Below are positions 1-10,529 of a stretch of 64,000 nt of DNA, piece by piece (positions within the stretch are counted from its first letter, which is position 1; every line of letters begins with the position of its first letter). The notes beneath the pieces were generated by a model. It did no database searches. It was not told the origin of the DNA and was given only the letters and a program-made list of their open reading frames with translations. The DNA comes from Ecdyonurus torrentis (Eukaryota > Arthropoda > Insecta > Ephemeroptera > Heptageniidae). Both the position numbers and the translations under genes were made by a program. The stretch is from assembly GCA_949318235.1 (NCBI GenBank), contig OX439136.1, positions 4,775,358 to 4,839,357 of the forward strand. Reading direction: 5' to 3'.

Positions 1-3000
1 CATTGCAGGAGAAGGACGATTCACCAAGGTAATGTATAAAACAGGGACTGGAATCAGCTAGGGTCGCACTGGCACTCAAGGGGCTTCGTCCGCGAAAGGG
101 GTTTAACTCCCACTCTAATTAGAAGGCCACAAAAGGGGCGTATGTAACACCCTGGCCTCCTAACAGGTGGGGCCACGTCCGCTGTCGCGGATTTGCTCTT
201 ATGGCCAGTCCAAGCCTGACTCGAATGCTCAGATTTTTTATTTATTATTATTTTTGAAGTTTTGAGATCTGTATATTATAATAGTCCTTTGAAAGTGTTT
301 TTGTTTTTGAAAGCCATATAGTTCTATAGAACTGGCTTTTCCTATAAGAACCTTTCCTTTTGAACTAATCAAAGAAAAATAATAATAAAGTACAGCAGAT
401 AAAAGAAAGGTCGTTGTGACTTTTGTATATTCAAACCCTTTAAAAGGAATAATTTTTTTATTTTTGTTAAAATGTATTCAGTTATATTTTATTTTAATTT
501 ATATGCATTACGCATATATGTGTATAGGTGCATTTATAATCTACATATAATTGATTTATATTAATAAAAATATTTTATAAATGCCTTTTTTATTGTTAAA
601 AAAAAAAAATTATAGGATTTATGGAGCAAAGATGCATGATCACAATTAAGTTGTAAATTAATATAATAATAAATAATAGGAATAATAAAATAAAGGGGGG
701 TATAGACAACAACAATGGCTTTTTAAATTGTGATGAACTGATCATGGTGTTAGTTATTAAACCTCCCATAACCGTAATCTCAAAATGTTAATGTGCTGAC
801 GCGAGAGAGCAAAAGCCGTACAGCGACCCCAACCTACGTCACAAATAAATTTACTCTCACACGCTAGTTTGGCAGCGCAAGTGTGAGTTACTTATCGTTG
901 CATAAATTACTTTACCACTATACATATATCTGTAGCCGTAAGAACATTTTATATAAGTAAAATATTACGTTGAATAGCAAAAGAGACAAAATAAGAGTAA
1001 CGATCACGCTCGCGTCAAACTATATAGCGTGAGAGCAAAGTTTAGTTGTGACGCAGGTTTGGGGTCGCTAACGGCTTTTGCTCTTAAATTGTTAATAATT
1101 AAATATTTTGAGGTTGCATTTTTAGGAGGCTTAATAACACGATGTTCACTATTAAAAAAGTCATATTTGTGACTCTGTATACCAAAATGATTGGATTTTG
1201 TTATTTTTTGTCAATTAATTTTAGAACCCATACTCCACAACTTCCTATCCTGACATATAACTTCACTTGCTTCCTCCAGTCTCATACGTTGTTTCATATT
1301 TCCTTTTGCATTTCATACTGTGTATATACATTCTTATTTTTCAAACATCTTCCAACTTCTGATTTGTACATTTTACAGAAGTTCCAAGTCCACAAACTGA
1401 TTCTTGCCAAGGCAAGTCCTGTGTTTGCTGCCATGCTGTTTGGTCCACTTGCAGATGAAGAAATTACAATCAAAGGAATTGAACCAGAGGTTTTCCAAGC
1501 TATGCTAGAGTAAGATTATATCATTTTAGAATATGGTTTAGAAAAATATATGGTTTTATCCCAGTTAATAAATTAATAAGAAATGGATAATGTTACACTT
1601 CTCCCGAATAAATCTGAGACCGAAGCGTACGTTAATCTCTCCAAATGTTGTGGGGAAACTTTAACGCAAGCGGTCAGATTTATTCGGGAGGAGTGAACCT
1701 ATATGTGTGTATATTATTGCTCATGGTAAAAATAGTTTGTTTGTTTTCTCCCATTAAATTATTCCCCTTAATAATATATTTCCTGTAATTTAATCTTTAG
1801 GGTTTTCTAAATATCAAAATGTTTTAATTACATCAATTAATATTCCGATATCAATTACATATTGTACTGTCAAAATTTTCCCTATATTATTATTTCATGT
1901 AAATATATATAATACATTAATAAAGAAAAGGATAGAAAAACCAGCAAGGGCCTTACCACAGTAGAAGTTCTATGGAGAGGTCGAGGTCTTGCATGGCACA
2001 GTATAATGTTATAAAAGTTTCTTTATAACTTGAGAGCTTTCGTCATATGATAATGACATTATCAATCAAAAGAGAAAATTACTTGAGCACATCACTGAGC
2101 AGTGTCTTGTCTTGTACTGCCGTGTTATGCTCTTGCTGGTTTGGAGTTGGTGGAGAGGGGTGGGGGTGGAGTAGGGAATCTGGGAAGGAGTGTGAATGAG
2201 TGAGGGAAGGAGTGAGTGAGGGAAAGGGAAAAGGTGGGGAGGGGAGCGGGAATAGGGTATATTTTTGAAATATGTTAGCGAATATTAAGTCCAGGCAGCC
2301 CTTGGGCTTTTCTGGATCTTAATATATGTTGATATGCTAATTCATATTGTCGTAATGTCGCATAGTTGGCTGGGCCCGGAATAGTGCGAAGTATTGTTGA
2401 TTTATAACATAATTGGAAATTTGATATGCCATGAGAGGCCGCATGTTCAGCCACAGGTTTTTCCATCTCATTGTTTTTTACGGATTGTCTGTGGCCATTC
2501 ATGCGGTCTCTCGCTTTTTGTGTGGTTAAGCCTATGTAAAATGCTTGACATTTTTCCTGTTGGCCTGTGGTGGGGTTGGTGGTATGTTGGGTACATTCAA
2601 GTTTGTAGATTACGTTTTCTGATGTGCATGTATTGTGGCCGTGGATAGGGTATGTAAGGTTGGTGACGGGACTTGTAAACGTTTTGCTGGGGATTTGAGT
2701 GATGCATGTATCGCATCTCCTTCCTCTGTTGCTCTGTTTGCCGTTGTTTTGACAGGGGAAAGATCCACTAGGTAGGGGCTTAGGTTTTGGTGTGGGATCA
2801 GTATGGGATAAGATTGCTTTAATATTTGGTGGTTGACGGAATGCTATTGGTGGTATTTTTGGTAACAGTAGGTTTGTTTCGGTGGTGGCTAGAATGGGGT
2901 GTGCATATTGTAACATCTGTCTGATTTCTTTTTCTAATTTGGGGTGATACGTTGTGATGAAGGGTCGGATAGATTGATTGTCATTATTTGTTTTATTTTG

Positions 3001-6000
3001 GTCACAAGGTGTTTTGTCGCCCAAACTAAATCTATTGGCAGCTTTTGCTATTTGTTTCTCCACCAGGTGCTTGGGGTAGCCTCTGGTGGAGAAAGCTGTA
3101 GTTATGCTGTCAATATATTTAGATTTGGTTTGGTCTGTGTTTGGGATGCGGTTGCCTCGGCATGCTAAGCTAAAGGGAATGGAGCGGATAGTCCTCGGGG
3201 GGTGACAGCTATTGTAGTGGAGGTATTGCATGTGGTTAGTAGGTTTTATGTGGATTGAGGTGATAAGTTTACCGTCATCAATGTTGATGTCAACATCGAG
3301 GAAGGTGGCTGAATTAGGTGATGTGGAGTGAGTGAATTTTAGGCAGGAGAATTTGTTGAGTTCATCTAGGAATTCATGAAGTGGGCCGATGCCATGTTGC
3401 CAAACCATGGTTTGGCAACATGGCATCGGCCCACTTCATGAATTCCTAGATGAACTCAACAAATTCTCCTGCCTAAAATTCACTCACTCCACATCACCTA
3501 ATTCAGCCACCTTCCTCGATGTTGACATCAACATTGATGACGGTAAACTTATCACCTCAATCCACATAAAACCTACTAACCACATGCAATACCTCCACTA
3601 CAATAGCTGTCACCCCCCGAGGACTATCCGCTCCATTCCCTTTAGCTTAGCATGCCGAGGCAACCGCATCCCAAACACAGACCAAACCAAATCTAAATAT
3701 ATTGACAGCATAACTACAGCTTTCTCCACCAGAGGCTACCCCAAGCACCTGGTGGAGAAACAAATAGCAAAAGCTGCCAATAGATTTAGTTTGGGCGACA
3801 AAACACCTTGTGACCAAAATAAAACAAATAATGACAATCAATCTATCCGACCCTTCATCACAACGTATCACCCCAAATTAGAAAAAGAAATCAGACAGAT
3901 GTTACAATATGCACACCCCATTCTAGCCACCACCGAAACAAACCTACTGTTACCAAAAATACCACCAATAGCATTCCGTCAACCACCAAATATTAAAGCA
4001 ATCTTATCCCATACTGATCCCACACCAAAACCTAAGCCCCTACCTAGTGGATCTTTCCCCTGTCAAAACAACGGCAAACAGAGCAACAGAGGAAGGAGAT
4101 GCGATACATGCATCACTCAAATCCCCAGCAAAACGTTTACAAGTCCCGTCACCAACCTTACATACCCTATCCACGGCCACAATACATGCACATCAGAAAA
4201 CGTAATCTACAAACTTGAATGTACCCAACATACCACCAACCCCACCACAGGCCAACAGGAAAAATGTCAAGCATTTTACATAGGCTTAACCACACAAAAA
4301 GCGAGAGACCGCATGAATGGCCACAGACAATCCGTAAAAAACAATGAGATGGAAAAACCTGTGGCTGAACATGCGGCCTCTCATGGCATATCAAATTTCC
4401 AATTATGTTATAAATCAACAATACTTCGCACTATTCCGGGCCCAGCCAACTATGCGACATTACGACAATATGAATTAGCATATCAACATATATTAAGATC
4501 CAGAAAAGCCCAAGGGCTGCCTGGACTTAATATTCGCTAACATATTTCAAAAATATACCCTATTCCCGCTCCCCTCCCCACCTTTTCCCTTTCCCTCACT
4601 CACTCCTTCCCTCACTCATTCACACTCCTTCCCAGATTCCCTACTCCACCCCCACCCCTCTCCACCAACTCCAAACCAGCAAGAGCATAACACGGCAGTA
4701 CAAGACAAGACACTGCTCAGTGATGTGCTCAAGTAATTTTCTCTTTTGATTGATAATGTCATTATCATATGACGAAAGCTCTCAAGTTATAAAGAAACTT
4801 TTATAACATTATACTGTGCCATGCAAGACCTCGACCTCTCCATAGAACTTCTACTGTGGTAAGGCCCTTGCTGGTTTTTCTATCCTTTTCTTTATCATTG
4901 ATCCTAACCGCGATGGTTTTTTCCTTAAATTGATAATACATTAATAATAATATCATACTGTATTATATATTATTACTTTTGATATATATGTTAAACAGAT
5001 ATGTGTACACTGAGGATATTGCCTCGGCACAATTTCATCACTTGATTGTACAACTTTGCCAAGCTGCTGACATGTACAACCTGCCTGGTCTTATGAAGTT
5101 TTGTGTGCAACATTTGAACAACACTTTAACCATAGATACTGCGTGTTATGCCTTCTACGTTGGAGATCAGTTGAAACAGGAAAAACTTAAACAGCGGGCT
5201 TGGAAGGTATATGATCAACATTTTTATGTGTATTTTTTTTAAAGCATATATTATGGGGGGGGGGGGGGGGGAGGGGAGGGATATAAGTATAAATTAATAT
5301 GGTATAGTATACACTTAAATTTTAAAGTATTATATCAATCAGATCCATCATGGGAAAAACAAAAAATTTCCTCATTAATTTTTTGACTTTTTTTTTTTAA
5401 AGTGCGCATTATTATTTAAAAGTTTTATTCCTTTATTTTAGAAAATATTGTGGTGTTTTTCAATTGTTTTACTAACTGCGGTGACATTTTTATTTTATTT
5501 AATTATTATTATAGCCTAATTATTTTTTATGAATAGAAAATTTTGGAATGATTATATAGCTTTATTATTTTTTTTTTATTAAAAATTCAAATTGTGATAG
5601 AGTGTATAAAACTTGTTTGTGTTTTCATTCATTATTTTATTTTTCATACACATGAATGAATGTCTCTTATGTCAAAATGATTTTTCCATTTTTTTTTTTT
5701 TGTAATTTTTTTTTCAATTTTTTATTATTATCATTATATTATTTGTTGCAGATAATAACTCGCAGAACAAGTAAAGTACTCGCTACTGAAGAGTTCCAAA
5801 ATTCCCCTCGTTCTACTGTGTTAGCTATAAGTGCCCAGGAAGAACTCAATGTAGATTCTGAGGCCCAATTGATCAACAAGTGTTTTGAGTGGGCAGAAAA
5901 TGAGGTTTTAAGGCAAGAATTGTCCAACTCGACTGCTAATCTGAAAAAAGTTTTAGGGCCCATATTGAACCAATTAAGATTCCTTTGTCTTACATTAGAT

Positions 6001-6569
6001 GAACTTGCTCAAGGTCCAGCAAAATCTAATGTTCTCACTGATAAAGAAAAGGTAGCAATTCAGATCAAAATTGCATGCCCAGATGATCCAAAAGTTACTA
6101 TTCCCTTTGGTTTTAGTGATGAAAATAAGTCCAGAATGAAAATATCACTTGCTCTACACCTGTTTTCACATTTACTAATGATATATCAGTGGTTAGTTCA
6201 CATTCCAGTTATAATAGAGGCTCATTTGCTTCTTTCTGCTTTGAAGTTGATAATGACATCCTCTTGCTGGGTATTGTTGTCCCTTGTAATACTGAAAATT
6301 GGGAAATCTTGGTTCTAGATATTAACGGAAAACAACATTTTGATGGTAAAGTAGCTAAAACTGAGGTAACTACTATGGGAAATCAAATTCTGTTTGAAAA
6401 GCCAATCGACGTGCCTCACAACAATAGCTTTAAAATAATTCTAACAAATGCTACTGCACATCATGTAACTGTAGTAATTGGCAATGTTACAGGTAAAAAT
6501 ATAGCTGATCCTTGCATTGCAGCAAATCCAAATCAGTCAGTACTTAATGGACTTATCTATGCAAATTAA
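1..6569 (+). CDS. BTB-BACK-PHR domain protein (BTBD1/2/3/6 type), 3' part, frameshifted
   Basis: Exons read from splice sites and phase: 1-28 (partial), 1379-1509, 4999-5206 and 5752-6569, stop TAA at 6567-6569. Exon 2 gives the BTB core (FQVHKLILAKASPVFAAMLF). Exon 3 completes the BTB and enters the BACK domain (EYVYTEDIA). Exon 4 holds the rest of BACK (CFEWAENEVLRQ, LDELAQGPAKSNVLTD) and a PHR-like C-terminus (FEVDNDILLLGIVVP). Known members of this family are substrate adaptors for CUL3 ubiquitin ligases; that role here is inferred from family. Junction phases fit: GA|A across exons 2/3 and phase 0 into exon 4. Between about 6127 and 6140 the frame shifts: SDENKS continues in one frame and NENITCSTPVFTFTND in the next, as if one base were missing, and exon 4 is 818 nt instead of a multiple of three. 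Read straight, the protein ends early at 6318. This is either a sequence error or a broken gene. The N-terminal end lies outside the window. Confidence 0.78.
58..218. mobile_element. hAT-type MITE, degraded copy
   Basis: Ends read TAGGGTCGCACTGGC and GCCAGTCCAAGCCTG, an imperfect inverted repeat. The body (GGGGC...TCGTCCG, GGGGCCACGTCCG, TTGCTCTTATGGCCAGTCC) matches the better preserved copy at 28051-28227. No clean target duplication remains. Confidence 0.6.
747..1140. repeat. Outer foldback MITE with another nested inside
   Basis: The left end GTGTTAGTTATTAAACCTCC pairs with the right end GGAGGCTTAATAACAC, and TCTCAAAAT pairs with TTTTGAGG. The interior is occupied by a second hairpin element (804-1085). 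Lies in an intron of the BTB gene. Confidence 0.55.
804..1085. repeat. Inner foldback MITE
   Basis: Left arm AGAGCAAAAGCCGTACAGCG continues with ACCCCAACCTACGTCACAA. It pairs with the right arm TTGTGACGCAGGTTTGGGGT followed by CGCTAACGGCTTTTGCTCTT. Arms are about 75 bp with a few differences. It is embedded in the 747-1140 element. Confidence 0.7.
1596..1695. repeat. Short hairpin MITE
   Basis: CACTTCTCCCGAATAAATCT at the left pairs with AGATTTATTCGGGAGGAGTG at the right. Arms are about 22 bp, total 100 bp. No coding content. Lies in the same BTB intron as the large palindrome. Confidence 0.65.
2275..3426 (-). CDS. Penelope-type RT C-terminus plus GIY-YIG endonuclease, left arm
   Basis: This is the mirror copy of the frame at 3389-4540, identical in protein (383 aa). 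The first few residues (up to about residue 7) come from beyond the palindrome centre, so the start codon is an accident of the fusion and the catalytic half of the RT is missing. Residues 41-90 (TFLDVDINI, KPTNHMQYLHYNSCHPP) match the end of the RT region of Penelope-like elements. Residues 225-241 hold a Cys cluster (C225, C238, C241). The GIY-YIG nuclease follows: NVIYKLEC at 271-278, FYIG at 296-299, RDRMNGHR at 306-313 and a candidate catalytic Glu at 327 (PVAEHA). A truncated RT cannot act alone; nuclease activity is possible but unproven. Confidence 0.8.
   Translation of the reverse strand: MPCCQTMVWQHGIGPLHEFLDELNKFSCLKFTHSTSPNSATFLDVDINIDDGKLITSIHIKPTNHMQYLHYNSCHPPRTIRSIPFSLACRGNRIPNTDQTKSKYIDSITTAFSTRGYPKHLVEKQIAKAANRFSLGDKTPCDQNKTNNDNQSIRPFITTYHPKLEKEIRQMLQYAHPILATTETNLLLPKIPPIAFRQPPNIKAILSHTDPTPKPKPLPSGSFPCQNNGKQSNRGRRCDTCITQIPSKTFTSPVTNLTYPIHGHNTCTSENVIYKLECTQHTTNPTTGQQEKCQAFYIGLTTQKARDRMNGHRQSVKNNEMEKPVAEHAASHGISNFQLCYKSTILRTIPGPANYATLRQYELAYQHILRSRKAQGLPGLNIR
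3389..4540 (+). CDS. Penelope-type RT C-terminus plus GIY-YIG endonuclease, right arm
   Basis: Identical in protein to the left-arm frame, reading outward on the + strand and ending with a TAA overlapping 4540. It is followed by about 350 bp of C-rich then AT-rich 3' sequence, the terminal repeat-like segment and the 38-bp tail. The nuclease signature residues (VIY, YIG, R-x-R-x4-H, E) are all present and the frame has no internal stop, which points to a recent insertion. The Penelope assignment rests on KPTN..YLHYNSCHPP...RSIPFS followed by a Cys-rich linker and GIY-YIG. The N-terminal RT motifs, including the metal-binding aspartates, are absent, so this is a 5'-truncated copy. Confidence 0.82.
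   Translation: MPCCQTMVWQHGIGPLHEFLDELNKFSCLKFTHSTSPNSATFLDVDINIDDGKLITSIHIKPTNHMQYLHYNSCHPPRTIRSIPFSLACRGNRIPNTDQTKSKYIDSITTAFSTRGYPKHLVEKQIAKAANRFSLGDKTPCDQNKTNNDNQSIRPFITTYHPKLEKEIRQMLQYAHPILATTETNLLLPKIPPIAFRQPPNIKAILSHTDPTPKPKPLPSGSFPCQNNGKQSNRGRRCDTCITQIPSKTFTSPVTNLTYPIHGHNTCTSENVIYKLECTQHTTNPTTGQQEKCQAFYIGLTTQKARDRMNGHRQSVKNNEMEKPVAEHAASHGISNFQLCYKSTILRTIPGPANYATLRQYELAYQHILRSRKAQGLPGLNIR
5255..5280. repeat. Poly(G) tract
   Basis: A run of about 17 G followed by a G-rich AGGGGAGGG, in the BTB intron just after the 4999-5206 exon. Could form a G-quadruplex or be an assembly weak point. Confidence 0.8.
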
Positions 6570-6670
6570 ATGCTTATAAGTTTTAAGCTTGCAGATAACC
6601 TTTTACAATATTCAATCCCAACTGCTTTTGGCCTTATGTATAGCACCAACATCATCGTGGTTTCGCTATA

Positions 6671-6801
6671 ATGTCAGATGTCCATTTGACCTTGCAAACA
6701 TTTTTTTTTTCTGAAAATGACCTGAAATGGAAAAATCCAAAACTTAATTGGGGTTGATCCGACGATTTTTATTTTTTAAGGTCATTTGGACATCCGACGT
6801 G
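6671..6801. repeat. Small foldback element
   Basis: ATGTCAGATGTCCATTTGAC at the left pairs with GTCATTTGGACATCCGAC at the right, with poly(T)-rich filling. Lies 100 bp past the BTB gene stop codon. Confidence 0.5.
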
Positions 6802-6822
6802 TGTGTGTATGTATATATTATA

Positions 6823-6960
<138 letters not shown>

Positions 6961-7686
6961 TATTGACAATTAGTTATATATAAAATATACCAAAAGTATC
7001 ATAAATGTAAATAATTGCTCACACCTACTGTATTTTTTGTGCTGAAAATTTGATGTTGTAAATATAGCATAAATAACATAATTTTAAACATATTACATCC
7101 ACGTTAAAATTAAAGCTATAAAAAAGTGCCAAAAATTTATAAGCTATATTATATAGGTACTTAAGGCATTTTCATCAACTTTAGCTCTTTCTGTTTTCAA
7201 GCAGAGTGAGCCTGAGCCCATTATCAACTCTATAAGCTAGAGTTTGAACCCTTTAAGCTATATAGAAGCGACCAAATCTGAGCTCAGGAAAGCTTAAATG
7301 AGCTGATATTTTTAAAAAAGCTCAAATCAAAGGTCATTAAGTCATGACTATCATGGGCTTTTAGCATAGGATATACAGGGTGTTTATAAAAAAATTGCCC
7401 GTTTTTAAACGCAAATTTCAATATAACTATTAATGAAAAATAAAACTTTTTATACATCAAATTAAAGCCTATATTTTGGCAATTTATAAAATAGCAATTT
7501 AAACTTTTGTAAGTCAATTACTCTTCTGTTGAGACGAAAAAGAACGAAAAATGAGCGGGGCGCCTAAATCTGCACTTTTTCAGGTGTAAAAAGCTGCAGT
7601 CACCTGCAATAAATCACTTAATTTGTTAAAAATCTTGCTTACTTCAAGTTAAAAAACAAAAACCATTTATCTTAAGGCTTCTCCAC

Positions 7687-7905
7687 GTGAGCACCATTTG
7701 TAGCTGGGGCACTGGTCCAAGACGTACTTCCAGTTCTCGCCATACGTTCTCCAGCATGTCAGGTATCACGGAGCGGATAGCTGCAGTGATGCGCTGCTTG
7801 AGAACTCTGATAGTGTGCACTGGAGTTTTGAACACAATATCTTTCACATATCCCCACAGGAAGAAGTCATGTAATGTGAGATCAGGAGACCGTGGAGCCC
7901 ATGAG
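7687..7905 (-). pseudogene. Mariner-type transposase C-terminus, left arm remnant
   Basis: On the - strand: DFFLWGYVKDIVFKTPVHTI, then RVLKQRITAAIRSVIPDMLE and NVWRELEVRL. The final Asp of the DDD triad is in the DFFLW motif. The N-terminal two thirds are absent. Confidence 0.7.
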
Positions 7906-7924
7906 AATATATAAATGGGAAGAA

Positions 7925-8290
7925 TGGGGATTTGATATCACGTTCCAGCAAGATGGTACTCCACCGCACTGGGCAAGAGGTGTTAGACAGTATCTCAACC
8001 AAGTCTTCCCAGGCAGGTGGCTGGGTCGTGATGGACCAACAGCATATATGGGCTCCACGGTCTCCTGATCTCACAACACCCGACTTCTTTCTGTGGGCAT
8101 ACGTGAAAGATATCGTCTTCAAAACTCCAGTGCCAACTATCAGAGTTTTCAAGCAGCGAAGCAGCGCATCACTGCAGGTATCCGCTCTATGACACCTGTC
8201 GTGCGGGAGAACGTATGGCGAGATCTGGAATAAGTGCATCTGAACCAGTGCCCAGCAACAAATGGTGCTCACGTGGAGAAGCTTTAAGGT
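7925..8290 (+). pseudogene. Mariner-type transposase C-terminus, right arm remnant
   Basis: ITFQQDGTPPHWARGVRQYL holds the second catalytic Asp (QQD). The frame then shifts near 8040 into WAPRSPDLTTPDFFLWAYVK, which has the third Asp. A further shift near 8165 and a stop break it. It is a longer copy of the segment inverted at 7687-7905. Confidence 0.7.
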
Positions 8291-9622
8291 AATGGTTTTT
8301 GTTTTTTTAACATGAAGTAAAGCAAGATTTTTAACAAAAGGCGATTTATTGCAGGTGATTGCAGTTTTCGCGTCTGAAAAAACGTCTGTTTATTTCACTT
8401 CTCTCATATATTTTTCATTCTTTTTTGTCTTAACAGAAGAGTAATTGATGTACAAAGTTTAAATTGCTATTTTATAAATTGGCAAAAATATAGGCTTTAA
8501 TTTGATGTATAAAAAGTTTCATTTTTCATTAATTAGTCATATTGTAATTTGCGTTTAAAAACAGAGGCAATTTTTTATAAACACCCTGTATTATATTATT
8601 TTTTTTTTTACTTGTTAGAAATTAGTAGATGTAACAAATTTTCAACAAAAAAATAAGGGTTGAAAAAGCAATATACTATAAAATAATATCCCATAAATAT
8701 TTTCCTATTTTTATACTTTAATCTTTTTTAATTTAACAGATATCACAAACTGCATTAACTTTTATTTTTCTATACTATTGTATTTATTAAAATATTAAAA
8801 TACATTATGAATTATATTATAACATACAAAAATATATGCTTAAAAAAATAACAATAATAAAAAATAATAATAATAAAAAAAAAATGCTTCATTAAAAAAA
8901 TATAAATAAAAAAATAAATTTAGTTTTCCCTGTATTTTTGCTTGCTTGCCATATTGTGTCATTCGTGCTACACCAATTCCCAGTCCCAGCCAAGATCTTG
9001 TCTTATTGACAGGTATTAAGGACTTTCCAATTAATGGAAAAGTTCACACAGGGTTGGCCGGTATAAATATGTGAGCGGAAATAAAAGTAGATAGCCTATA
9101 TATTACAAATACTTTTTATTAGTTCAAGTGTTAAAAATCCAAAACAAACATTTGAAAATATATATTTAATTGAAAAGTTAGCTCACTTAAATTTAAGTTT
9201 TAAATTTTAGTTTTTGAATATGCTTATAATTATTTGTAAATTAATGTTCTGCCCCTGCTTTGCTTTAAATAAAAATAAAATAATACAACTTAATGCTGCT
9301 ATAGCGGTCAAACAATTTTTTTATTTGTCTTGGTTCCCCAAATATATATATTTTTTATTCCGTGAAACAAAGTTTTGGACCTTTTGAAAAAGAGCGTATA
9401 GCTTATCGGTGAACCGGCGAAGTAAAAGTATATAATATAGTCGTAGGAATTGGTGCGCAAAAAGCTGTCCGATAATTATATATAATTATTTTTCATGCAT
9501 CATCTCGTCAGATCAGGACTATTATATACTATAATGCATATTAGCGTTTTGCTAATAATAATTATTAACATAACAGTCCACCAAAACAATGGTATGTATG
9601 TACATAAATCATATCACACATT

Positions 9623-9728
9623 AATGCTGTTCGTAAACTTTTGCACAAAAAAAATGCGAATTCCATTTGAATAACCAAAGGCAATCGTCATTATTTAGGG
9701 GCAGAGAACGGGGTTTACGAACAGCATT
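9623..9728. repeat. Hairpin MITE, TGTTCGTAAAC family, copy 1
   Basis: AATGCTGTTCGTAAAC at the left pairs with GTTTACGAACAGCATT at the right. Related copies lie at 10034-10154, about 20406-20525 (one end degraded) and 55879-55988. Confidence 0.75.
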
Positions 9729-9836
9729 ATTATATTATAGTTAACTAAGTTAAAATATTACATAAGTTTTTTTAAGGTAAGAGTATAACAGTGAATTTGT
9801 GTCTCAATTTTTGACAGTATCACATAGTAGATGGTA

Positions 9837-10021
9837 CAGTAGTCCATCTCCTATAGCGGGAATGTCAGATCGAATGCGCGCCATAATTCCGACTGGGTGA
9901 AGGTGGCAGAACTAGAAGCCGTAATTTGAAGTAATGTTACGTGTAGTTCTGACAACTTCACCCAGTCGGAATTATGGCGCGCATTTGATCTGACATTCCC
10001 GCTATAGGAGATGGACTACTG
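9837..10021. repeat. Near-perfect hairpin MITE with TA duplication, copy 1
   Basis: CAGTAGTCCATCTCCTATAG at the left pairs with CTATAGGAGATGGACTACTG at the right. Arms are about 85 bp and nearly identical (for example CCGACTGGGTGAAG against CTTCACCCAGTCGG). TA flanks both sides. A second copy is at 19643-19825. Confidence 0.85.
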
Positions 10022-10033
10022 TATAATTTACTA

Positions 10034-10154
10034 ATGGTGTTCGTAAACCCTGTTCTTCGTGTTCCAGAACACAAAAAAATGACAATCAGCAAATGCTTTT
10101 TAAATGCAATTGCGCATTTTTGGAGCATGCCCCAAACAGGTTTACGAACACCAT
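10034..10154. repeat. Hairpin MITE, TGTTCGTAAAC family, copy 2
   Basis: AATGGTGTTCGTAAACC at the left pairs with GGTTTACGAACACCAT at the right. It starts 12 bp after the preceding hairpin element. Confidence 0.75.
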
Positions 10155-10529
10155 GACTGTGTGACAGTATTTAGTTGAATGCATGATATAAGGAGAGATG
10201 GTAGTTGCATTCATATGGCCAATTCTACAATAAAAAAGCGTCGTAGTTCAAACTTTCAACGTTACACGCACTGCCGCGAACATTCAAACCGCCACTCATT
10301 TCCCAAATCGATCATGCTCTCATTTGAAATACATTGGCCCACACTAGTTTTTCAACACTTTAAATACAAATTCAAAGAAGTCAACAATGAATGTTACATG
10401 AAAATGTTGACAAAAAAATTAGATTACATAATCACAATGAAAAATAAGCTGTAACAGAGTAATAAAATAATAAATTGCAAATTAGTGGAGATATTTTTGA
10501 TATGGCAGCCATGGCAGGCGCGATGCTTG

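Larger units (their letters stand above)
1909..4947. mobile_element. Penelope-like element inserted as a perfect 3-kb palindrome
   Basis: Bases 1920-4895 are self-reverse-complementary around a centre between 3407 and 3408, so position x pairs with 6815-x. I saw no mismatch along the arms. The symmetry stops on the right at 4895, where a one-sided tail of about 38 bp follows (TCATTGATCCTAACCGCGAT, then GGTTTTTTCCTTAAATTG). The whole is flanked by ATAATACATTAATAA at 1909-1923 and 4933-4947, a 15-bp target duplication. Each arm carries the same 383-codon frame, reading outward from the centre, which encodes the end of a reverse transcriptase and a GIY-YIG endonuclease. It sits in the intron between BTB exons 1379-1509 and 4999-5206. 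Tail extension, 5' truncation and inverted terminal repeats are known traits of Penelope-like elements. The perfect head-to-head fusion is the odd part. Confidence 0.85.
7376..8588. mobile_element. Mariner/Tc1-type foldback element with two inverted transposase 3' ends
   Basis: The ends CAGGGTGTTTATAAAAAAAT and ATTTTTTATAAACACCCTG are inverted repeats extending about 180 bp, flanked by TA at 7374-7375 and 8589-8590, the mariner/Tc1 target. The left inner arm (about 7680-7905) read on the - strand gives WAPRSPDLT.HDFFLWGYVK and on to MLENVWRELEVRL. The right inner arm (about 7925-8290) read on the + strand gives FQQDGTPPHWARGVRQYLNQ, then in another frame WAPRSPDLTTPDFFLWAYVK. Both are the C-terminal half of an IS630/mariner DDD transposase, placed tail-outward and diverged from each other, with frameshifts. 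No intact transposase remains. Confidence 0.8.

Noticed and set aside
2394..3168. Open frames of 84 and 74 codons antisense to the GIY-YIG protein, present in both arms
   Set aside because: They lie wholly opposite a recognised protein, have no family features, and are duplicated only because the arms are identical.
1920..4895. The palindrome as a pure assembly or library hairpin artefact
   Set aside because: The one-sided tail, the 15-bp duplication and different flanks on each side argue for a real insertion. It remains the first thing to verify.
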